Positions 54,435-63,744 of a DNA stretch of 64,000 nt are shown here, one piece after another. The stretch is from Aliiroseovarius marinus (lineage in GTDB: Bacteria; Pseudomonadota; Alphaproteobacteria; Rhodobacterales; Rhodobacteraceae). Both the position numbers and the translations under genes were made by a program. The stretch covers positions 36,434 through 100,433 of the forward strand of contig NZ_SAIT01000016.1 of assembly GCF_004360145.1 (NCBI RefSeq), read 5' to 3'. The notes below the pieces were generated by a model. It was not told where the DNA came from and made no database searches. It worked only from the letters and a program-made list of their open reading frames with translations. The stretch's first letter is position 1, and the number at the start of each line of letters is the position of its first letter.

Positions 54435-56002
54435 CAGCTGTCTCCTTCCCCGGTGACACCGGCCATCAACAGGCCCAGCTCGCGTTCATCGGTTTGATCG
54501 GGCATGCGTTCGCCCATGATATGGCCGTCAAACATCACGGCGATGCGGTCGGACAGCGACAGGATCTCTTCCAGCTCGACCGAGACCAGAAGTACGGCCT
54601 TGCCCTGATCGCGCAGGCCGATGATCTGCTTGTGAATGAACTCGATCGCGCCGATGTCCACGCCGCGTGTGGGCTGGCCGACCAGAAGCAGGTCGGGGTT
54701 GCGTTCGATCTCGCGTGCCACAACGATTTTCTGCTGGTTCCCGCCCGAAAAGCTCTTGGCCTCAAGGCTCGGGATGGGAGGACGAACGTCGAAACGGTCC
54801 ATCTTGTCCTGCGCGATCTCGACCATCTTCGCGTTGTCCATCAGAAGCGCGTTCTTTTGGAACTCTTCCGAATGGTGATAGCCGAATGCGATGTTCTGCC
54901 ACGCGGGGAAGTTCATGATCAGCCCGTGTTCCTGACGGTCTTCTGGCACATGGGCAATCCCGCGTTCGCGGCGCGAGCGTCCGTCCGAATACTTGCCGGT
55001 CAGGTCAATCGGGTCGCCATTGATGCGGATTTCGCCTGTGGCCGTCGCATAGCCGCCCAGCACTTCCAATAGCTCCGATTGGCCGTTGCCGGACACACCT
55101 GCGATGCCAAGGATTTCACCTGCCCGGACATTCAGGTTGATGCCCTTCAGGCGCTCGACCCCGTGGTCGTCAACCATGCGCAAGTTTTTGATGTCCAACA
55201 CGTTTTCACCCGGTTGCGCAGGCACTTTGTCGACGCGCAAAAGCACTTTGCGCCCGACCATCAGCTCGGCCAGTTCTTCCGGGTTGGTGTCTTTGGTTTT
55301 CACCGTCGCCGTCATCTGACCACGGCGCATCACGGATACGGTGTCGGTGATCTCCATGATCTCGCGCAGCTTGTGGGTGATCAGGATGATGGTTTTGCCC
55401 TGATCACGCAGCCCGTTCAGAATGCGGAACAAGTGGTCGGCCTCGGCAGGTGTCAGAACACCTGTCGGTTCGTCCAAAATCAGAATATCGGCTTCGCGAT
55501 AGAGCGCTTTGAGGATCTCGACACGTTGCTGCGTCCCAACACCCAGATCTTCGATCAGGGCCTCGGGGTTTACGTGGAGTTCATACTCATCTGCAAGTGA
55601 TTTCAGTGTCTTGCGTGCCTTGGCCAGAGACGGACGCAGCATCGCGCCGTCCTCGACCCCAAGGATCACATTCTCAAGCACCGAGAAATTTTCGACCAGT
55701 TTGAAGTGCTGGAACACCATCCCGATCCCGGCGCGAATGGCGGCCTGACTGTCGGGGATCTGGGTCTCTTCGCCGTGGATGAAGATCTGGCCTTCATCGG
55801 CTTTGTAGAACCCATAGAGAATGGACATCAGCGTGGATTTACCCGCACCGTTTTCGCCGATGATCCCATGGATCGTGCCCGGCTGTACGGAAATCGAGAT
55901 GTCCTTGTTCGCCTGCACCGGGCCGAACGCCTTCGAGATGCCGCGAAGCTCGATTGCGGGGGCAACAGTTGCCTGTTGCCCCTCAGTTTTTGCGCCTACC
56001 AT
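54434..56002 (-). CDS. ABC transporter ATP-binding protein, BMP-type nucleoside importer
   Basis: A 522-residue protein with two fused ABC domains (YufO/NupA type). Domain 1 has Walker A 'GENGAGKSTLMSILYG', Walker B 'ILILDEPTGVLTP' and 'ITHKLREIMEI', with signature changed to 'LGVGTQQRVEI'. Domain 2 has a degenerate Walker A ('GVSGNGQSELLEVLGG', Lys replaced by Gln) and signature 'FSGGNQQK'. This asymmetry is usual in the family and also in RbsA/MglA. It drives import of purine nucleosides. Confidence 0.92.
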   Translation of the reverse strand: MVGAKTEGQQATVAPAIELRGISKAFGPVQANKDISISVQPGTIHGIIGENGAGKSTLMSILYGFYKADEGQIFIHGEETQIPDSQAAIRAGIGMVFQHFKLVENFSVLENVILGVEDGAMLRPSLAKARKTLKSLADEYELHVNPEALIEDLGVGTQQRVEILKALYREADILILDEPTGVLTPAEADHLFRILNGLRDQGKTIILITHKLREIMEITDTVSVMRRGQMTATVKTKDTNPEELAELMVGRKVLLRVDKVPAQPGENVLDIKNLRMVDDHGVERLKGINLNVRAGEILGIAGVSGNGQSELLEVLGGYATATGEIRINGDPIDLTGKYSDGRSRRERGIAHVPEDRQEHGLIMNFPAWQNIAFGYHHSEEFQKNALLMDNAKMVEIAQDKMDRFDVRPPIPSLEAKSFSGGNQQKIVVAREIERNPDLLLVGQPTRGVDIGAIEFIHKQIIGLRDQGKAVLLVSVELEEILSLSDRIAVMFDGHIMGERMPDQTDERELGLLMAGVTGEGDS

Positions 56003-56009
56003 GGTCGGA

Positions 56010-57005
56010 TCAGAAGTCCAGAACCGGGCAGCTGTCGTCGGACATATAGTCGTGTACGACCAGTTCGCCCGAGATGATCTTGGCAGCAGCTGCGTCCACA
56101 GCGGCTTTCATTTCGTCCGACACCAGGGCTGCGTTGTGTTCGTCAAGCGCGTAACCCACACCATCTGCGGCCAGGTTCATGACTTGAACGCCCGGTTTGA
56201 TATCGGCACCGGCTTTCATGGCTTCATATACGGCCACGTCTACACGCTTCAGCATCGAGGTCAGGACCTTGCCCGGCTGCAGGTGGTTCTGGTTCGAGTC
56301 CACGCCGATCGACAGGATGCCTTCGTCGGCTGCGGTTTGCAGAACACCCAGACCGGTGCCGCCAGCAGCTGCATACACGATGTCAGCGCCTTGGCTGATT
56401 TGTGCTTTGGTCAGCTCGCCGCCCTTCACCGGGTCGTTCCAAGCTGCCGGGGTGGTGCCGGTCATGTTGGCAATCACGGTGGCGTCCGGGTTCACCGCTT
56501 TCACGCCTTCAGCATAGCCACAGGCAAATTTACGGATCAGCGGGATGTCCATGCCACCGATGAAGCCCACGGTGCCCGATTTCGAGGCCGTCGCGGCCAT
56601 CATGCCGACCAGATACGAGCCTTCATGCTCGGAAAATGCCACGTTCAGAACGTTCGGTGCATCAGACCAGCCGTCGATGGTGACGAAGGTGGTGTCCGGA
56701 TAGTCGGGGGCCACTTCCGAGATCGGGGTCGACATGGCGAAACCCATGGTGATCACCGGGTTGGCACCGGTTTCCGCAAAGCGGCGCAGCGCCTGTTCAC
56801 GCTGGGCTTCCGACTGCAATTCGACCTCAAGATACGAACCGCCGGTTTCCTTGGCCCATTTCTCGGCGCCATTGAAGCCAGCTTCGTTGAAGGATTTGTC
56901 AAATTTACCGCCCAAGTCGAAAATGATTGCGGGCTCGGCCAGCGCGGCACCTGCGGTCAGGGCCAACGACGCGGCTGCGCCTAGAAAGCTTTTCATCAGG
57001 GTCAT
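56010..57005 (-). CDS. BMP-family nucleoside-binding protein
   Basis: A 331-residue periplasmic binding protein of the basic membrane protein (BMP/PnrA) family. The signal peptide is 'SFLGAAASLALTAGAALA'. The mature protein has 'IIFDLGGKFDKSFNEAGFNGAEKW' and 'GFAMSTPISEVAPDYPDTTFVTIDGW', 'VGFIGGMDIPLIRKFACGYAEG', 'IVYAAAGGTGLGVLQTA', 'GVDSNQNHL'. PnrA-type proteins bind purine nucleosides. It has no lipobox cysteine, unlike the Bacillus and Treponema members. GGGAG precedes the ATG at 57005. First gene of the operon. Confidence 0.9.
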   Translation of the reverse strand: MTLMKSFLGAAASLALTAGAALAEPAIIFDLGGKFDKSFNEAGFNGAEKWAKETGGSYLEVELQSEAQREQALRRFAETGANPVITMGFAMSTPISEVAPDYPDTTFVTIDGWSDAPNVLNVAFSEHEGSYLVGMMAATASKSGTVGFIGGMDIPLIRKFACGYAEGVKAVNPDATVIANMTGTTPAAWNDPVKGGELTKAQISQGADIVYAAAGGTGLGVLQTAADEGILSIGVDSNQNHLQPGKVLTSMLKRVDVAVYEAMKAGADIKPGVQVMNLAADGVGYALDEHNAALVSDEMKAAVDAAAAKIISGELVVHDYMSDDSCPVLDF

Positions 57006-57184
57006 TTCAATTCTCCCGGTTGTTGTTGTGGGGCCGCACAGACCGCATGTCCGCCGATTCCCCAAAATTCTGCGAGCAGATCGCTGCAAAAGATCATCCG
57101 GGATTTTCATGCGAGGGCAAGGGGAGATGCGGAATTTTGTTCGCCGCAGTGCCGCAATTCTTGGGGAAAATCAGAAGGTTCACC

Positions 57185-57607
57185 TTAGGTAAGGTGCTTT
57201 TCCATCAAGATTGCGGTGCAGGTTGTGCCGTCGGATCGCGTGTAATAGGCGGGTCTTTGACCACAGATCGACCAGCCCGCGTTCTGGTAGAGCGCAAGGG
57301 CGGCAGCGTTGTCTTCTGCGACCTCAAGAAAGGCACGTGTGGCGCCTCGGTCGGCTGCGGTGCGTTCGAAATCCTGCAGCAATTGGGCGCCGATCCCGTG
57401 TCCCTGTGCTGCGGGGGTGACGGCCACGGTCAAAAGCTCGGCCTCATCCACCACAACGCGGCCTATGGCAAAACCGTTGGGGCGGGCGGTGGTGAATACA
57501 TGGGATGAAGCCTGAAGCTGGGCGATCTCATCCGCGCTCCAACCGCGCGTTTCGACGAAGGCCGCGACATGGATCGCTGACAAGATGTCTGCAGAGGCGT
57601 CAGACAT
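57185..57607 (-). CDS. rimI: Ribosomal-protein-alanine N-acetyltransferase
   Basis: A 140-residue GNAT with 'LLTVAVTPAAQGHGIGAQLLQDFE' (acetyl-CoA loop Q/RxxGxG/A) and 'FLEVAEDNAAALALYQNAGW' typical of RimI, which acetylates ribosomal protein S18. It sits right after tsaB, the usual tsaB-rimI pairing. Confidence 0.88.
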   Translation of the reverse strand: MSDASADILSAIHVAAFVETRGWSADEIAQLQASSHVFTTARPNGFAIGRVVVDEAELLTVAVTPAAQGHGIGAQLLQDFERTAADRGATRAFLEVAEDNAAALALYQNAGWSICGQRPAYYTRSDGTTCTAILMEKHLT

Positions 57608-57613
57608 GGCAGA

Positions 57614-58222
57614 TCAGGGCAGGATCACCGGCGCCGGGTCGCGCGGGGGCGCTGCGTCGGCAGAGCGGATATAGAGCGGGGCAGGGCGATCAGCGGTTTC
57701 ACCCGCACGCAGACGTTCGGCGGCGATCCGGGCGATGGCCGGGGCCGGATGTGTCGAGGTTTCGGGACCGATACGGTCCCCGGTCAGGGTTGCAACCTCG
57801 TCACCCGTGATCAGGCTGGGCGCGGAGCTGCCATCGTCCGTGAATTGCTGCGCATAGACATGATCCCGTCGTGCGTCGATCAATGACCACACAGGGCGGG
57901 GGGCGTCAAAAGCCTGCGCCTCAAGCGACGAGACGCCAATCGCGGGCACACCCAAGGACAAGGCCAACCCGCGCGCGGCCGAGACCGAGATGCGGATGCC
58001 GGTGAAGTTTCCCGGACCAATACCTACGCCGATGGCGCTCAGGTCGGACCATGTGACGTTCGCCTCTGCCAGAACCTCTTCCAGCAATGGAAACAGGCGT
58101 TCGGCTTGGCCCTTCGCCATCTCCTCGTGCTTCTGCGCGATAATCGTGTCTCCGCACAGCAAAGCGGCCGCGCAATGCGCGGCCGATGTGTCAAATGCCA
58201 AGATCACGGGATCAGGCCGCAA
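57614..58222 (-). CDS. tsaB: tRNA threonylcarbamoyladenosine biosynthesis protein TsaB
   Basis: A 202-residue ASKHA-fold partner of TsaD in t6A37 formation. It opens 'VILAFDTSAAHCAAALL', then has 'SAIGVGIGPGNFTGIRISVSAARGLALSLGVPAIGVSSLEA', the TsaB signature. The start appears to be TTG (58222), overlapping the NFU1-like gene by 11 bp; a GTG at 58207 is possible. In an operon with rimI and the NFU1-like gene. Confidence 0.92.
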   Translation of the reverse strand: MRPDPVILAFDTSAAHCAAALLCGDTIIAQKHEEMAKGQAERLFPLLEEVLAEANVTWSDLSAIGVGIGPGNFTGIRISVSAARGLALSLGVPAIGVSSLEAQAFDAPRPVWSLIDARRDHVYAQQFTDDGSSAPSLITGDEVATLTGDRIGPETSTHPAPAIARIAAERLRAGETADRPAPLYIRSADAAPPRDPAPVILP

Positions 58223-58772
58223 CGGGGCGTACCTCGACCACTTCGGGGATGTAGTGCTTCAGCAGGTTCTCGATCCCCATTTTCAGGGTCAGGGTCGAGG
58301 ACGGGCAGCCCGCGCAGGCGCCCTGCATGTGCAGGTAAACAATGCCGCGATCAAAGCCGTGGAAGGTGATGTCGCCACCATCTTGGGCCACGGCGGGGCG
58401 GACGCGGGTGTCCAGCAGCTCTTTGATCTGCTCGACGATTTCGCCGTCTTCGCCGGTGTGCTCCGCATGGCCCGAAGCGGCAGCTTCGCCTGCCATGACC
58501 GGCTGGCCCGACTGGAAATGCTCCATGATCGCGCCAAGGATGGCGGGCTTGATGTGATCCCAATCCACCGCGTCGTCCTTGGTCACGGTGACGAAATCAG
58601 CACCGAAGAACACGCCGGTCACGCCGTTCACTTTGAAGACACGCGCCGCCAGTGGCGAGCCTTCGGCGGCATCGGCCGTCGGGAAGTCAGCGGTTCCAGC
58701 GCCCAGAACGTTCTGGCCGGGCAGGAATTTCAGCGTAGCGGGGTTCGGAGTGGATTCAGTCTGAATGAACAT
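58212..58772 (-). CDS. NifU-family Fe-S scaffold, NFU1-like
   Basis: A 186-residue protein. The N-terminal Nfu_N domain ('MFIQTESTPNPATLKFLPGQ', 'VNGVTGVFFGADFVTVTK') is followed by a C-terminal NifU domain with the cluster-binding CxxC in 'MQGACAGCPSSTLTLKMGIENLL'. It carries and delivers [4Fe-4S] clusters. First gene of the tsaB-rimI operon. Confidence 0.93.
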   Translation of the reverse strand: MFIQTESTPNPATLKFLPGQNVLGAGTADFPTADAAEGSPLAARVFKVNGVTGVFFGADFVTVTKDDAVDWDHIKPAILGAIMEHFQSGQPVMAGEAAASGHAEHTGEDGEIVEQIKELLDTRVRPAVAQDGGDITFHGFDRGIVYLHMQGACAGCPSSTLTLKMGIENLLKHYIPEVVEVRPVAA

Positions 58773-58821
58773 GGGCGCACCTTTTTTGTCAGGTTTGATA
58801 TGGGCCTCACGCGGTCAGGTG

Positions 58822-59253
58822 TCAACCATCTCGGGCGACCTTCACGCTGATCCGCCAGAGCGCAAATCCGCACGCAAGCGCCAACACCATTCCTAAAAGA
58901 GCTGCTTGAAGGGCGTAGTCTGGTACCGCAAATGCGGTATCCAAGATATCGGCACAATCAAGCGCGGCGAGCCACAAGCCGAAGACGGAAAGCCCTAGGC
59001 AGAGTAAAAGCACAAGTAGTTCCATACGGGCATATGGCTTCTTTATGCGCATGAGGCGGATGATCATGGGGATAATTAGCGTGATGAACATCACCACCAT
59101 CGCGTCATCGTCGCCGCCGCTGCTTTTCAATTCACGGCAAAGGAATTCCCCACCGCTGGCGTGAAACCCATGAGAAACCGTGTTCCACATCAAGCCGACA
59201 ACCGAAATGGTCGCAAGCGAAGCTAGATAAAGCAGGTTTAAAACCGTCTTCAC
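58822..59253 (-). CDS. Four-helix membrane protein, unknown function
   Basis: A 143-residue protein with about four hydrophobic segments ('LYLASLATISVVGLMW', 'VVMFITLIIPMIIRLM', 'LLVLLLCLGLSVFGLWL', 'LLGMVLALACGFALW') and three cysteines in the connecting loops and last helix. No family recognised. Its ATG overlaps the UspA stop (ATGA), so the two are co-translated. Confidence 0.65.
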   Translation of the reverse strand: MKTVLNLLYLASLATISVVGLMWNTVSHGFHASGGEFLCRELKSSGGDDDAMVVMFITLIIPMIIRLMRIKKPYARMELLVLLLCLGLSVFGLWLAALDCADILDTAFAVPDYALQAALLGMVLALACGFALWRISVKVARDG

Positions 59254-59705
59254 GTGATCGCTTCAAGACGTTCCTTGGTCATCGTGCCGGGCACAATTGT
59301 GATCGGGATTGGCAGATCGGCGGCGGCGCGGGTCATTTGTGTGACCAGCGGACCGGGGCCGGCTTTTCCTTCGCCCGCGCCCAAAACCAGCACGCCTACG
59401 TCGGGGTTTTCGCGCACATGGGCCAGAATTTCCGGCACGGCTTCGCCTTCGCGGATGACCAGCTCGGGGTCGACATCCTGACGGTCGCGCATCCATTTCG
59501 CGAAGACTTCATAATGCACTGTGATCCGCTCGCGCTCTTCCTCGCGCATCAGCTCGCCAACGCCGATCCAGTGATTGAACTCGTCTGGTGGGATGATCGA
59601 CAGAACCGTGACGCCGCCGCCCGTATGGGCCGCACGCATGGCGGCGAACCGCATCGCGTTCAGGCATTCGCGGCTGTCATCCAGAATTACGAGAAACTTG
59701 CGCAT
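59250..59705 (-). CDS. Universal stress protein (UspA family)
   Basis: A 151-residue Usp domain. It starts 'KFLVILDDSRECLNAMRFAAMRAA', has 'ITVHYEVFAKWMRD', and 'VGVLVLGAGEGKAGPGPLVTQM', a weak form of the ATP-binding GxxGxnnG. Coupled to a four-helix membrane protein by ATGA overlap. Confidence 0.85.
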   Translation of the reverse strand: MRKFLVILDDSRECLNAMRFAAMRAAHTGGGVTVLSIIPPDEFNHWIGVGELMREEERERITVHYEVFAKWMRDRQDVDPELVIREGEAVPEILAHVRENPDVGVLVLGAGEGKAGPGPLVTQMTRAAADLPIPITIVPGTMTKERLEAIT

Positions 59706-59779
59706 AGATGTCCTCCGAAACGGGATTACTCTGCCCGAGCGGTTGGGGAGTGTCTATCGTTTTTCTACGATCCCGCGTC

Positions 59780-60646
59780 TTAGCCCGCCCCGGAAAGCGC
59801 CCAGTCCCAGTACAGCTCGCGCACCCGCTGTGTCACCGGACCGACGTTATATTGCGTGTCTTCAAAGGCGCTGACGGGGGTGACTTTCGACATATTGCCC
59901 GAGGTGAACACCTCGTCCGCATTGTGAAAGTCGTTATAGCCAAGAACGGTCTCATGCACGGTGTATCCGTCGGCGCGCAGGTTCTTGATGTGTCGGGCGC
60001 GGGTGATTCCAGCCAAGAAGCAGCCATTGGCAATCGGGGTGAAGATCTCGCCGTCTTTGACCATGAAGATGTTGGCCGTTGCGGTCTCGGCCACGTTGCC
60101 CATCACATCAAGCGACATGGCGTTGTCGAACCCTTTGGCACGGGCTTCCAGCAGCATCCGAGCGTTGTTGGGATAGAGGCACCCGGCTTTCGCGTTCACG
60201 ATGGCGCTGTCCAAAGTGGGGCGGCGGAACTGGGTGGTGGTCAGGCGAGACGAGGCCTGCGGCGGAGCCATCGCGATTTCTTCCAGCGAGATGGCAAAGC
60301 CGGTGCTGTTTTCTTTTGGCGCCACGCCCATATGGCCACCATCAATGGCCCAGTACATCGGGCGGATATAGACGGCGGCATCTTTCGGAAACAGCGCCAA
60401 GCCTTCTTTCACGATCTCGATCATCTGCTCGGTCGTCACGGTCGGCGTGATCATCAGCGCCTCGGCCGAGCGGTTGGTGCGCGCGCAGTGTGCGTCTAGA
60501 TCCGGGTGAACACCTTCGAAGAATCGCGCGCCGTCGAACACGTTCGTGCCCAGCCACGATCCATGATCCGCGGCTTTCATCACGGCCAGATCTTCATTGT
60601 GCCATGTGCCATTGAAATAGGTGCGGATGTTGGTGCCGAGTGCCAT
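59780..60646 (-). CDS. ilvE: Branched-chain-amino-acid aminotransferase
   Basis: A 288-residue fold-IV PLP enzyme. Landmarks: 'TNVFDGARFFEGVHPDLDAHCARTNRSAEAL', 'AVYIRPMYW', PLP lysine in 'AIVNAKAGCLYPNN', 'DNAMSLDVMGNVAETATANIFMVKDG' and 'AGITRARHI'. It could also be a paralogue of IlvE or a D-amino-acid transaminase-like enzyme. AGGAGG precedes the ATG. Confidence 0.88.
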   Translation of the reverse strand: MALGTNIRTYFNGTWHNEDLAVMKAADHGSWLGTNVFDGARFFEGVHPDLDAHCARTNRSAEALMITPTVTTEQMIEIVKEGLALFPKDAAVYIRPMYWAIDGGHMGVAPKENSTGFAISLEEIAMAPPQASSRLTTTQFRRPTLDSAIVNAKAGCLYPNNARMLLEARAKGFDNAMSLDVMGNVAETATANIFMVKDGEIFTPIANGCFLAGITRARHIKNLRADGYTVHETVLGYNDFHNADEVFTSGNMSKVTPVSAFEDTQYNVGPVTQRVRELYWDWALSGAG

Positions 60647-60716
60647 GGTGTCCTCCTGAAATCGGCTGGAGGCTAACAGTGATTGAAGGTCGTTCCAAGA
60701 GCAACAAATGCGAAAA

Positions 60717-60750
60717 CGCTCTGACGGCGTAGGGGGCTGCCGTCAGAGCG
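60717..60750 (-). terminator. Perfect 12-bp hairpin terminator of the DUF1489 gene
   Basis: On the minus strand a perfect 12-bp stem CGCTCTGACGGC / GCCGTCAGAGCG with a 10-nt loop is followed by TTTTCGCATTTG. It lies 131 bp after the DUF1489 stop. The rest of the 60647-60881 gap shows no convincing gene. Confidence 0.75.
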
Positions 60751-60881
60751 TAGATTGCGTGCGATCGGACCAGACGGGCACGCGGCGTACCATCGATTTT
60801 GCCGGGCGGGCATCCGGGAAAATCGGAATCAGGCACGGGGGTAATGTGCGGTCTGGTTGCGAAACTTTTGTGACCGCAGGA

Positions 60882-61316
60882 TCAGCGAATGCCGATTTCC
60901 GCCAGCGCCGAGGCCAGTTCGGCGGGCAGCGGCTCTTTATCGGACGGCGCATCGGCTTTTAGATCCCGCGGCGCATCTTCCGCCGACAGATAGCGCCAGC
61001 CCTGAAACGCCCGGCGCGGGGTGCTTTCGGTCAGGACGACGTCGTGATCCAGCACCAACCCACAGCGGCGAATACCGTCTTGTCCGATGACTTCGTCTAG
61101 GCGTAGAACGCGCTGACGGGCCAAGATTAGCCCCTTGAATACCCAATATAGAGAGCCGCCCGCCAGCAGTTCGGCCTCGCGTTTGGGCCACATGCGGGTG
61201 ACGTGCGTTGGGTTCGGCAATCCGGTCTGTCCCATGCGCATATTCTGCCACGCGGTCAGATCTTCGACCTTCTCGGCGCCAACGCATAGTTTTACCAGAT
61301 TTACGTACTTTACCAT
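60882..61316 (-). CDS. DUF1489 family protein
   Basis: A 144-residue protein, 'VNLVKLCVGAEKVEDLTAWQ', 'HVTRMWPKREAELLAGGSLYWVFKG', 'RQRVLRLDEVIG' and 'CGLVLDHDVVLTESTPRRAFQGWRYL', which is DUF1489 throughout. This family is widespread in alphaproteobacteria. The function is unknown; its fixed size and strong conservation suggest a housekeeping role. Divergent from nrdJ. Confidence 0.85.
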   Translation of the reverse strand: MVKYVNLVKLCVGAEKVEDLTAWQNMRMGQTGLPNPTHVTRMWPKREAELLAGGSLYWVFKGLILARQRVLRLDEVIGQDGIRRCGLVLDHDVVLTESTPRRAFQGWRYLSAEDAPRDLKADAPSDKEPLPAELASALAEIGIR

Positions 61317-61322
61317 CTTTCA

Positions 61323-61338
61323 CATCTACATGTAGTGT
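61323..61338 (+). promoter_or_regulatory. Candidate NrdR box upstream of nrdJ
   Basis: CATCTACATGTAGTGT. The right half (TGTAGTGT) fits the NrdR consensus well; the left half is degenerate. It is 151 bp before nrdJ. A second box at the usual 15-16 bp spacing was not found. Confidence 0.45.
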
Positions 61339-61488
61339 TCTAGAAGTCCGATCTTACGCGCCCTGTGCGGGATTCGCAATCGCTGCACGTGCCGGTTGCA
61401 ACGCTCGGAAAAGGTCGCGCGACCATTGACCAAAATGGGCCTCTCACGTATCGTGAAAAGCCCTCCAAGACGAACAGGAACCAATCGT

Positions 61489-63744
61489 ATGAGCCGCTTT
61501 GCCGCCCCCATCGCCGAACAGATCTGGGATATGAAATATCGCTTGAAGAAGGCCGATGGGACGCCTCAGGATCAGTCGGTTGAAGACACGTGGCGCCGCA
61601 TCGCGCGCGCCCTGTCCGCGTCGGAACCCAAGCAGGAAGAGCGGTTCTATAACGCGCTGGAAGATTTCAAATACCTGCCAGCAGGCCGCATTACCGCTGG
61701 CGCAGGTACCGGGCGCGCCGTGACCCTGTTCAACTGCTTTGTCATGGGCACCATCCCGGACAGCATGTCGGGCATTTTCGATATGCTGAAAGAGGCCGCG
61801 CTGACCATGCAGCAGGGCGGTGGGATCGGCTATGACTTCTCGACCATCCGTCCGCGTGGCGCGGATGTGATGGGCGTCGCCGCAGATGCATCCGGCCCGC
61901 TGTCCTTCATGGACGTTTGGGACGCGATGTGCCGCACGATCATGTCCGCAGGCTCGCGCCGTGGGGCGATGATGGCCACCATGCGCTGTGACCACCCGGA
62001 CATTCAGGACTTCATCACCGCCAAATCCGACGCCGCCCGTCTGCGCATGTTCAACATGTCGGTTCTGGTCACGGATGACTTCATGGAAGCCGTGAAGTCG
62101 GATGGCAGCTGGGATCTGAAGTTCAACGGCACCGTCTATCACACGGTTGAAGCGCGTGATCTGTGGAACAAGATCATGAAGGCGACCTATGATTATGCCG
62201 AGCCGGGCGTGATCTTCATCGACCGCATCAATCAGATGAACAACCTGAACTATTGCGAGACAATCGCCGCCACCAACCCCTGTGGTGAACAGCCCCTGCC
62301 GCCTTATGGCGCCTGTCTGCTGGGCTCGATCAACCTTGCAAAAATGGTCAAGGATCCGTTTGAAGAAACCGCCGAACTGGACGGCGACGCGCTGACCGAG
62401 CTGGTTTCGACTGCCGTGCGCATGATGGACAACGTGGTGGACGAAAGCCGCTTCCCGCTGGAGGCTCAGGCGCAAGAAGCCCAAGCCAAGCGTCGTATCG
62501 GTCTTGGTGTGACCGGTCTGGCGGATGCTCTTTTGATGCTGGGCCTGCGCTATGGCTCGGACGAGGCGGCTGCCCAGACCGAAGCGTGGATGAAACAAAT
62601 CGCGCGCGCGTCCTATTTGGCGTCGGTCGAGCTGGCCAAGGAAAAAGGCGCGTTCCCGCTGTTTGATGCGGACAAGTATCTGGCTTCGGGCTCGCTGCAG
62701 CATATGGACGACGATGTACGTGACGCAATCCGCAAACACGGCATCCGCAACGCGCTGCTGACCTCGATTGCACCGACCGGCACGATCAGCCTGTACGCGG
62801 GCAACGTGTCTTCGGGGATCGAGCCGGTCTTCGCCTACGCCTATACCCGCAAAGTGCTGCAGCCCGATGGCTCGCGCACCGAGGAAGAGGTCGTGGACTA
62901 TGCCGTGCAGCTGTGGCGCGACAAGTTTGGCGACAAAGAGCTACCGGACTATTTCGTCAACGCGCAGACGCTCGCGCCGATGGATCACGTGAAGATGCAG
63001 GCGGCGGCGCAGAAATGGATCGACAGCTCGATTTCCAAGACCATCAACTGCCCGGAAGACATCAGCTTTGATGACTTCAAGGACGTCTACATGGAAGCGT
63101 GGGAAACCGGCTGTAAGGGCTGCACTACCTATCGCCCGAACGATGTGACCGGATCGGTTCTATCGGTGTCCGAGGAAAGCGAAAAAGCGCCCGAAGCCGA
63201 TAGCGGTGCGGACGTGGTCTATATTTCCGAGCCGCTGGACCGTCCGCAGTCGCTGGAAGGTCATACCTACAAGGTGAAATGGCCCGATAGCGAGCACGCG
63301 ATCTATATCACCGTGAATGACCTGATCATCAACGGCCATCGCCGCCCGTTCGAGGTCTTCATCAACTCCAAAAACATGGAGCACTTCGCCTGGACGGTTG
63401 CGCTGACCCGCATGATCTCGGCCGTGTTCCGCCGTGGTGGTGACGTCAGCTTCGTCGTGGAAGAGCTGAAAGCCGTGTTCGACCCGCGCGGTGGCGCGTG
63501 GATGGATGGGAAGTACATCCCGTCGATTTTGGCGGCCATCGGCTCGGTCATCGAGCGTCACATGATCGCAACCGGCTTCCTGGAAGGCGAAGGCATGGGC
63601 CTGAAATCCGATCCCCAAGCCGAGGTTGTAAACTTGGGCGAGCAACCGCGCGGCAAAGCCTGCCCCAGCTGTGGTCAGTATGACATGCGCATGATCGAAG
63701 GCTGCATGACCTGCGGATCCTGCGGCCACTCCAAGTGCGGTTAA
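61489..63744 (+). CDS. nrdJ: Adenosylcobalamin-dependent (class II) ribonucleotide reductase
   Basis: A 751-residue class II RNR that reduces ribonucleotides with a B12-derived radical, independent of oxygen. Landmarks: 'FNCFVMGTIPDSMSGIFDMLKEAALTMQQGGGIGYDFSTIRPRG' with the first active-site cysteine, 'ATNPCGEQPLPPYGACLLGSINL' with the radical Cys and Glu, and 'TSIAPTGTISLYAGNVSSGIEP'. The C-terminal redox/zinc-ribbon 'CPSCGQYDMRMIEGCMTCGSCGHSKCG' contains several CxxC. The ATG at 61489 is preferred over an upstream 61396. No B12 riboswitch was recognised in front. Confidence 0.96.
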   Translation: MSRFAAPIAEQIWDMKYRLKKADGTPQDQSVEDTWRRIARALSASEPKQEERFYNALEDFKYLPAGRITAGAGTGRAVTLFNCFVMGTIPDSMSGIFDMLKEAALTMQQGGGIGYDFSTIRPRGADVMGVAADASGPLSFMDVWDAMCRTIMSAGSRRGAMMATMRCDHPDIQDFITAKSDAARLRMFNMSVLVTDDFMEAVKSDGSWDLKFNGTVYHTVEARDLWNKIMKATYDYAEPGVIFIDRINQMNNLNYCETIAATNPCGEQPLPPYGACLLGSINLAKMVKDPFEETAELDGDALTELVSTAVRMMDNVVDESRFPLEAQAQEAQAKRRIGLGVTGLADALLMLGLRYGSDEAAAQTEAWMKQIARASYLASVELAKEKGAFPLFDADKYLASGSLQHMDDDVRDAIRKHGIRNALLTSIAPTGTISLYAGNVSSGIEPVFAYAYTRKVLQPDGSRTEEEVVDYAVQLWRDKFGDKELPDYFVNAQTLAPMDHVKMQAAAQKWIDSSISKTINCPEDISFDDFKDVYMEAWETGCKGCTTYRPNDVTGSVLSVSEESEKAPEADSGADVVYISEPLDRPQSLEGHTYKVKWPDSEHAIYITVNDLIINGHRRPFEVFINSKNMEHFAWTVALTRMISAVFRRGGDVSFVVEELKAVFDPRGGAWMDGKYIPSILAAIGSVIERHMIATGFLEGEGMGLKSDPQAEVVNLGEQPRGKACPSCGQYDMRMIEGCMTCGSCGHSKCG

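Noticed and set aside
60743..60881. Possible small peptide between DUF1489 and the hairpin at 60717
   Set aside because: The open frame ends inside the hairpin stem but has no ATG, GTG or TTG start outside the DUF1489 gene.
61289..61299. TTTTACCAGAT, identical to the left part of the preT palindrome
   Set aside because: It lies inside the DUF1489 coding region and lacks the right arm; a chance match.
61339..61488. Cobalamin riboswitch before nrdJ
   Set aside because: Expected for a B12 enzyme, but no B12-box or matching stem pattern was seen in this leader.
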